Shown here piece after piece: positions 4,535 to 8,852 of a DNA stretch of 8,852 nucleotides (within the stretch, counting starts at the first letter, position 1; each line of letters begins with the position of its first letter). The notes under the pieces were generated by a model, which searched no databases, had not been told where the DNA came from, and saw only the letters and a list, made by a program, of their open reading frames with translations. The stretch covers positions 1 to 8,852 of the forward strand of contig CANHGA010000076.1 in NCBI GenBank assembly GCA_947460085.1, read 5' to 3'. Source of the stretch: Synechococcaceae cyanobacterium. GTDB lineage: Bacteria > Cyanobacteriota > Cyanobacteriia > PCC-6307 > Cyanobiaceae. The position numbers and the translations under genes are program-made.

Positions 4535-5608
4535 TTGAAATTTGGCCACTGGTTGGGTTTGTTGGCTCTGGTGGCTGCAGCCGTGTTGCTGTGGAACCTG
4601 CGCCAGAACCTGATCCTCCTGTTCGCCGCCGTGGTGCTCGCCATGGCGATGTGCACGGTGGTCGATTGGATCCGCCAAAAACTGGGGTGTGCCAGGCCCG
4701 TTGCCCTGGCCCTCGGTTTTTTTCTAGTACTGGTGGTCTTTGGTGTGATCGCCACGGCGGTGATCCCTCCCTTTGTGGATGAATTCGGCCAGCTGATGGC
4801 CAAATTGCCCGATGCGGCAAGCACCCTGATCCAGCTGGTGCGGGGTGCCATGGCCAGTGCCAGCCAGATGCTTTACGGCCAGCACAACGCTGACCTCAAC
4901 TGGTTGCGCGACAACCTCTCCCGCGGCACGGGCCTCAACCCAGCCCAGCCCACCAACCTCGCCGGCAGCGCCCTTGGCCTGTTGGGCCTGGCCAGTGATC
5001 TGGGTACGGCCCTCCTGCAAACCCTGTTTGTGGTGGCGGTGGCCCTGATGGTGGCCCTCCAGCCCACCGCCTATCGGGAGGTGGCTGTCTTGTTGGTGCC
5101 GTCGTTTTACCGGAGGCGGTTTCGCCAAGTGCTGGTGTCCTGCGGCAATGCCCTCAGTGCCTGGATGGTGGGCGTACTGATTAGTTCCCTGTGCGTCGGC
5201 ACCCTGGCCGCCATCGGGCTCAGTTTGCTCGGGGTCAAGCTGGTGGCCGCCAATGCCCTGCTGGCAGGGCTGCTCAACATCATTCCCAACCTGGGCCCCA
5301 CCTTGAGCACGGTCTTCCCGATGTCCGTTGCCCTCCTTGATGCTCCCTGGAAGGCGCTTGCCGTTTTAGCGCTGTATGTGGCCGTGCAAAACCTGGAGAG
5401 TTATGTCATCACCCCTTCGGTGATGCACCAGCAGCTCAAGCTCCTGCCTGGTTTAACCCTGGCGGCCCAGCTCCTGTTCACGGTCGTGTTTGGGCCCCTT
5501 GGCCTGCTGCTGGCCCTTCCCCTGGCCGTTTGTGTTCAGGTGATCGTGCGCGAAATCGTGATACACGACATTCTGGATCCATGGAAAAAGCAGCGCCTCA
5601 GCGCCTGA
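4535..5608 (+). CDS. AI-2E/PerM-family membrane transporter, first of a tandem pair
   Basis: Integral membrane protein of 357 residues. The family (AI-2E transporter, PerM, TqsA) was named from E. coli TqsA, but members have varied or unknown substrates, so autoinducer export should not be assumed. Hydrophobic segments lie near residues 6-20, 24-46, 56-78, 145-175, 205-232, 234-268, 272-287 and 308-346. Between the third and fourth is a long polar region (about 80-145), as is typical. The family motif appears as NIIPNLGPTLSTVFP at 248-262, followed by VQNLESYVITPSVM (284-297) and GPLGLLLALPLAV (320-332). The open frame reaches back into psb28, but that part is low-quality Pro/Thr/Arg-rich sequence. 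TTG 4535 is supported by a ribosome binding site and by the paralogue. The start is four bases after the psb28 stop, suggesting translational coupling. Confidence 0.88.
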   Translation: MKFGHWLGLLALVAAAVLLWNLRQNLILLFAAVVLAMAMCTVVDWIRQKLGCARPVALALGFFLVLVVFGVIATAVIPPFVDEFGQLMAKLPDAASTLIQLVRGAMASASQMLYGQHNADLNWLRDNLSRGTGLNPAQPTNLAGSALGLLGLASDLGTALLQTLFVVAVALMVALQPTAYREVAVLLVPSFYRRRFRQVLVSCGNALSAWMVGVLISSLCVGTLAAIGLSLLGVKLVAANALLAGLLNIIPNLGPTLSTVFPMSVALLDAPWKALAVLALYVAVQNLESYVITPSVMHQQLKLLPGLTLAAQLLFTVVFGPLGLLLALPLAVCVQVIVREIVIHDILDPWKKQRLSA

Positions 5609-5615
5609 ATTGGCT

Positions 5616-6617
5616 ATGAAATCCCGCACCCTGCTCGGGATCGTGGCGTTGGTTGTGCTGGGTCTTTTGGCCTGGGAACTGCGCTGGGTGCTGTTGGTTC
5701 TGTTTGGAGCCATCGTTTTGGCGGTGGCTCTTGATGTGCCCATCAGCCTGTTGCGGCGCCTGCTCCCGCTCAACCGGGGCGCCTCCCTGGTGATTGTGGT
5801 GGTAAGCGTGGTTGTGGTGGGTGGGCTGCTGTCCCAGCTGCTTCTGCCCGAATTGGTCGACCAAATCCATGAGCTCACCAACCTCATTCCGATCGTTTAC
5901 CAACGGCTGATCGTGCTGGCAGGGCAGATACCAGGCCTGCCAAACCTGGAAAACCAGTTGCTTCAGCCGGGCACCTTGGAACAGTTGCAGCCGGTGGGAA
6001 CCCAACTCCTGGGCCTGGCTGGCGGCGCCGCCAGCTCCACCATCCAATTGATGTTGATGGCCCTGTTGGCCATTTTGCTCGCCCTCGATCCCAGGAGCCA
6101 CCAAAAAATCCTGATCGCCATCACCCCCGAGCTCTGGCGCCATAAAACCCGGGAGGTGCTGGCCGAATGCCGCCAGGCCCTGGGGGGCTGGCTGGCGGGG
6201 ATGACCCTCTCAGCGGTGAGTGTCTTCCTGCTGACCTGGGCGGGATTGGCAGCCTTGAAAGTTCCCCTAGCCCTGCTGAGCGGCCTGGTCTGCGGCATGT
6301 TGACCTTTGTGCCCACCATTGGTCCGACGGCGTCAACCCTGTTGCCCTTGGCCCTGGCCCTGCTGGTCTCCCCGGCCACCGTGGTTCAGGTGTTAGTGCT
6401 GCGGCTGGTTTTGCAGAACGTGGAGGCTTTTCTGATCACGCCCCTGCTGTTGAGCAGAACCGTGAATTTGCTACCCACCATTTCGCTGATGGCGCAATTG
6501 TGTTTAGGGGCTCTCCTCGGTCTCCCTGGGGTGCTGCTAGCCCTCCCCCTGGTGGTTGTCCTCCAGGTGATCTGCGAAGAGGTGGTGGTTAAAGAGGTGA
6601 TGGACCGCTGGGTTTAA
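5616..6617 (+). CDS. AI-2E/PerM-family membrane transporter, second of a tandem pair
   Basis: Membrane protein of 333 residues, paralogous to the gene just upstream. The same elements occur in the same order: N-terminal hydrophobic pair (6-20, 22-48), a third segment at 56-78, a polar stretch (80-135), a segment near 138-157, and a C-terminal membrane block from 192. The family motif is TFVPTIGPTASTLLP at 230-244, followed by LQNVEAFLITPLLL (266-279) and GLPGVLLALPLVV (302-314). The central polar loop is about 20 residues shorter than in its neighbour and the two proteins have diverged considerably, so the duplication is old. ATG 5616 was chosen; a TTG six bases earlier is in frame. It begins seven bases after the upstream stop, with no visible Shine-Dalgarno, which fits coupled translation. 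Substrate unknown. Its end converges on a small minus-strand gene 29 bases away. Confidence 0.9.
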   Translation: MKSRTLLGIVALVVLGLLAWELRWVLLVLFGAIVLAVALDVPISLLRRLLPLNRGASLVIVVVSVVVVGGLLSQLLLPELVDQIHELTNLIPIVYQRLIVLAGQIPGLPNLENQLLQPGTLEQLQPVGTQLLGLAGGAASSTIQLMLMALLAILLALDPRSHQKILIAITPELWRHKTREVLAECRQALGGWLAGMTLSAVSVFLLTWAGLAALKVPLALLSGLVCGMLTFVPTIGPTASTLLPLALALLVSPATVVQVLVLRLVLQNVEAFLITPLLLSRTVNLLPTISLMAQLCLGALLGLPGVLLALPLVVVLQVICEEVVVKEVMDRWV

Positions 6618-6646
6618 CCGCCGAACGTTCGTGTCTTGTTTGCAGC

Positions 6647-6856
6647 TCAGCGGTAATGGCGCACCAGGGACGGCAACAACGCCAACACGGCAACCGCCAA
6701 GGGGTGGGCCGCCAGGGCTGCACTGAAACTTGTGAAGGTGAAATGGTCAGCGAGCAAGACAAGCTCCACCCGCAAATCCCCGAGGGCCAGAACTCCAAGC
6801 AAGGCTGGAATAAACAGGCGGCCTGGCAGGTTACTGCTGGACAAATGGGGCCTCAA
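6647..6856 (-). CDS. Small hydrophobic hypothetical protein downstream of secF
   Basis: Sixty-nine residues, no family recognised. Two hydrophobic segments, RLFIPALLGVLALGD (13-27) and HPLAVAVLALLPSLV (51-65), are joined by a short amphipathic region (VELVLLADHFTFTSFSAAL). The end is basic (RHYR). This layout suggests a two-helix membrane protein. The sequence looks like genuine coding DNA, and no plus-strand gene covers it. The start is uncertain: TTG 6856 gives the longest frame, TTG 6844 is an alternative, and there is no ATG or clear ribosome binding site. It lies 51 bases after the secF stop on the same strand, so it is probably transcribed with secD and secF. A link to protein export is only suggested by position. 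Confidence 0.55.
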   Translation of the reverse strand: MRPHLSSSNLPGRLFIPALLGVLALGDLRVELVLLADHFTFTSFSAALAAHPLAVAVLALLPSLVRHYR

Positions 6857-6907
6857 CAGAGAACTTCAGTGACGCAACCGCAAGGGCACACGTTCAGGCA
6901 CGAAACC

Positions 6908-7870
6908 TCAAACCTTTGACTTTGCGAGCACGGGCAGCAGCGTTGGTGCCACCCCAATGCTTGACCAACTGCCCACGGCGATGCCAATGGTGAGGGCTAC
7001 GGCAAACCAAAACAGACTCGCACCGCCAAAAAAGATCAGGCCAAGCAGGGGGAGCAGGGTCGTAAAGGAGGTGTAAAGGGAACGGGTCAAGGTGGCATCA
7101 ACAGCCACATCGACTTGTTCGCTCAAGGGCAGATCGGCGAGGGTTGTGCGCTGTTCCCGGATCCGGTCGAACACAACCACGGTGTCGGTGACCGAATAGC
7201 CAGCCACGGTGATGAGCGACACGGCAAACAAAGAATCCACCTCCACACCAGCGATTAGCCCCAGCCAGGCAAAGGCTCCGCAGGTGATCAAGACGTCGTG
7301 GCCGAGGGTGAACAAGGCCAAAAAGGCAAAGACGCCGTCGTAGCGGAAGGTGATGTAGGCGGCAATTCCAATAAAGCTGACCACCAACGACACAACACTG
7401 CCCTTGAGCAATTGTTGACCCAGGGTGGGGCCAATGGTGTCAACGGAGATGCCTTCGGGATTCAGGGGTCCCGCAATGGCTTGCATCTCCTGCACCAAGG
7501 CGGACGCCTGGCCTGGATTGAGGTCCTGGACCCGCAGGACCAGGGACTGGCCCTGATCCAGCACCTGAACCGATGCATTACCCAGGTTGGGGGAGCTCTC
7601 GCCCGGTTCAGCCGGCAACGTCAACGACGCGAGGGCCCGTTGGATCTCGGGGGCAGAGATGGCAGAACAACCTCCCGCCGCACAGCTGCGTTCCAGCTGG
7701 ATCTGGGTGCCACCGGTGAAGTCGAGGCCGGGTTTGAGCGGGGCATGGATCCCAGGATTCAGCCAACTCACCAGCAGACCAATCACGCTCAACACGGCCG
7801 CCAGGCCTGAACCCAGCCAGGCGGTGCGGCGATGGCGACTAATTCGGAAGCGGGGCTCGGGGGCGTTCAT
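6908..7870 (-). CDS. secF: Protein translocase subunit SecF
   Basis: Protein of 320 residues, normal length for SecF. With SecD it forms an RND-type accessory complex of the SecYEG translocon that uses the proton gradient to complete protein export; in cyanobacteria it should serve plasma and thylakoid membranes. TM1 spans about residues 17-37 and is followed by the SecF signature GLDFTGGTQIQLE (48-60). The large exported domain covers about 60-150. Five further segments lie at about 155-176, 181-205, 211-233, 265-283 and 287-313. The conserved TM4 region SVTDTVVVFDRIRE is at 226-239. ATG 7870 overlaps the secD stop by one base (TAATG), a classic coupled junction; earlier in-frame starts inside secD are rejected. 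A cysteine pair in the exported domain (Cys63, Cys68, within RSCAAGGCS) is a mild oddity. Confidence 0.96.
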   Translation of the reverse strand: MNAPEPRFRISRHRRTAWLGSGLAAVLSVIGLLVSWLNPGIHAPLKPGLDFTGGTQIQLERSCAAGGCSAISAPEIQRALASLTLPAEPGESSPNLGNASVQVLDQGQSLVLRVQDLNPGQASALVQEMQAIAGPLNPEGISVDTIGPTLGQQLLKGSVVSLVVSFIGIAAYITFRYDGVFAFLALFTLGHDVLITCGAFAWLGLIAGVEVDSLFAVSLITVAGYSVTDTVVVFDRIREQRTTLADLPLSEQVDVAVDATLTRSLYTSFTTLLPLLGLIFFGGASLFWFAVALTIGIAVGSWSSIGVAPTLLPVLAKSKV

Positions 7871-8852
7871 TAGGAAGCTTTCGCGGGCAGTTGCGTCGCA
7901 GGGAGGAAATAGGTGGGCTGGCGCAGGGCCGCGTAGCTCATCAACACCCGCAGGATGGTGCGGGAGCACGTGAGGGCTGTAAACAAACTCAGCAGCAGAC
8001 CAATCGCCAGGGTCACGGCAAAGCCCTTAACCAAGCCCGTACCCAGGGCAAAGAGGGCGATACAGCTGATCAATCCGGTGACATGGCCATCAATGATCGA
8101 TGAGAAGGCCAACGAGAAGCCCGTATCAATCGAGCGGATCAAGGTGTTGCCCGATCGCAACTCCTCCTTGACCCGTTCAAAGATCAGCACGTTGGCATCG
8201 ACAGCCATGCCAATCGAGAGGATGAAGCCGGCAATGCCCGGCAGGGTGAGGGTGACGGGAATCAGTGAATAGATCGCCAGGTTGAACAGGGAATACAGGG
8301 CGAGGGCCAACACAGCCACAACCCCGGGCAACCGGTAGACAACCACCATGAACACGGCCACCAAGACAAGGCCCGAAAGGGCCGCCACCAAGCTGCGGCG
8401 GACATTTTCCGTTCCCAAGGTGGCTCCGATGGTGCGCTGCTCAATCACCTTGACCGGCAGGGGCAAGGAGCCGCCCTTGAGTTGAACCTCTAAATCCCGC
8501 GACTCATCGGCCGTGAAATTACCGGTGATGCTGGCCGCGCCGCCGGTGATCCCAGCCGCCTGGAATTGGGGGCCCACGCTGGCTTCACTAATCGAGCGAC
8601 CGTCCAAAACAATGCCAAGCAACCGGCCCGTTCCGGCGATGTTTTTGGTGAGGGCTGCGAACTTCTCGCCGCCTTCGCGGTTAAACGTCAGGGTCACATC
8701 CCAGCCACTGCCGGCCTGTTGTTGCTGGCGACCAGCACCGACCAAATCCTTACCCGTGAGCTCAGAAGGTTCAAAGAGCGCCACGATTTTTTGATTCACC
8801 GTGCTGAGGAGCAGCTCCAGGGATTCGGTTTGGCTGCTACCAGGGGGCACCG
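7870..8852 (-). CDS. secD: Protein translocase subunit SecD (partial, N-terminus outside window)
   Basis: The last 326 or so codons of secD; the start lies beyond the right edge. The visible part begins in the first exported domain and runs through its conserved end (SLPLPVKVIEQRTIGATLG, about 128-146 counting from base 8850). It then has the C-terminal five-helix membrane block. The SecD signature LPGIAGFILSIGMAVDANVL at 203-222 is followed by IFERVKEE, and includes the Asp of the proton path. DGHVTGLISCIALFALGTGL (254-273) is the next conserved helix. The final 20 residues are a short polar tail with YFLPATQLP. A GTG at 8850 is an internal valine codon, not a start. Stop TAA overlaps the secF ATG. 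Confidence 0.95.
   Translation of the reverse strand, partial: VPPGSSQTESLELLLSTVNQKIVALFEPSELTGKDLVGAGRQQQQAGSGWDVTLTFNREGGEKFAALTKNIAGTGRLLGIVLDGRSISEASVGPQFQAAGITGGAASITGNFTADESRDLEVQLKGGSLPLPVKVIEQRTIGATLGTENVRRSLVAALSGLVLVAVFMVVVYRLPGVVAVLALALYSLFNLAIYSLIPVTLTLPGIAGFILSIGMAVDANVLIFERVKEELRSGNTLIRSIDTGFSLAFSSIIDGHVTGLISCIALFALGTGLVKGFAVTLAIGLLLSLFTALTCSRTILRVLMSYAALRQPTYFLPATQLPAKAS

Noticed and set aside
4048..4851. 267-codon minus-strand frame across psb28 and the first AI-2E gene
   Set aside because: Antisense to two recognisable proteins; no domain or ribosome binding site.
6618..6654. Possible bidirectional terminator between the second AI-2E gene and the small minus-strand gene
   Set aside because: There is a 10-bp palindrome (CGAACGTTCG, 6622-6631) followed by a T-rich stretch, but it has no loop and cannot form a stable hairpin.
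7522..7541. Seven-bp inverted repeat (GGTCCTG / CAGGACC, six-base loop)
   Set aside because: Lies in the middle of secF coding sequence with no T-run; expected by chance in GC-rich DNA.

Overview
The window looks like core chromosome of a high-GC picocyanobacterium of the Synechococcus/Cyanobium type. The evidence is a photosystem II assembly protein (Psb28), the magnesium-chelatase regulator GUN4, cyanobacterial-style SecD/SecF and several short proteins that resemble picocyanobacterial hypotheticals. Genes are tightly packed with very short gaps. I see no rRNA, tRNA, CRISPR array, insertion sequence or phage gene. The genus is inferred from gene content and composition, not from a marker gene.

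Layout, left to right. (1) 113-1189 (+) encodes a SAM-dependent methyltransferase with a long N-terminal region of unknown role. (2) 1186-1437 (-) is a small protein with a C-terminal hydrophobic segment. It converges on the methyltransferase so closely that one CTAG tetranucleotide carries both stop codons. (3) 1465-1776 (+) is a small soluble protein, probably DUF6439, whose end overlaps the next gene tail to tail. (4) On the minus strand, gun4 (2977 to 2255) is followed by an RsbW/SpoIIAB-like ATPase-fold protein (2194 to 1742), probably one transcript. Each gene carries a short perfect tandem duplication. (5) Divergent from gun4 is a four-gene plus-strand run: mnmH (3042-4121), psb28 (4144-4530) and two tandem AI-2E/PerM-family membrane proteins (4535-5608 and 5616-6617). 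The gaps between them are 22, 4 and 7 bases. (6) Converging from the right, on the minus strand, are secD (3' part only, cut by the window edge), secF and a small membrane protein (6856 to 6647). SecD and SecF are coupled by a TAATG stop-start overlap.

How the genes relate. GUN4 promotes chlorophyll synthesis. Psb28 acts in photosystem II assembly and has been linked to chlorophyll-protein synthesis. SecDF supports the Sec translocon. MnmH modifies the wobble base of tRNA. The neighbourhood thus mixes thylakoid biogenesis with housekeeping genes.

No clearly new multi-gene system is evident. The observations most worth a second look are these: a 17-bp duplication that brings the gun4 stop codon into frame; the gun4 / anti-sigma-type kinase pair with no visible partner; a strong ribosome binding site that serves a five-codon leader rather than the methyltransferase; and the tandem AI-2E paralogues.
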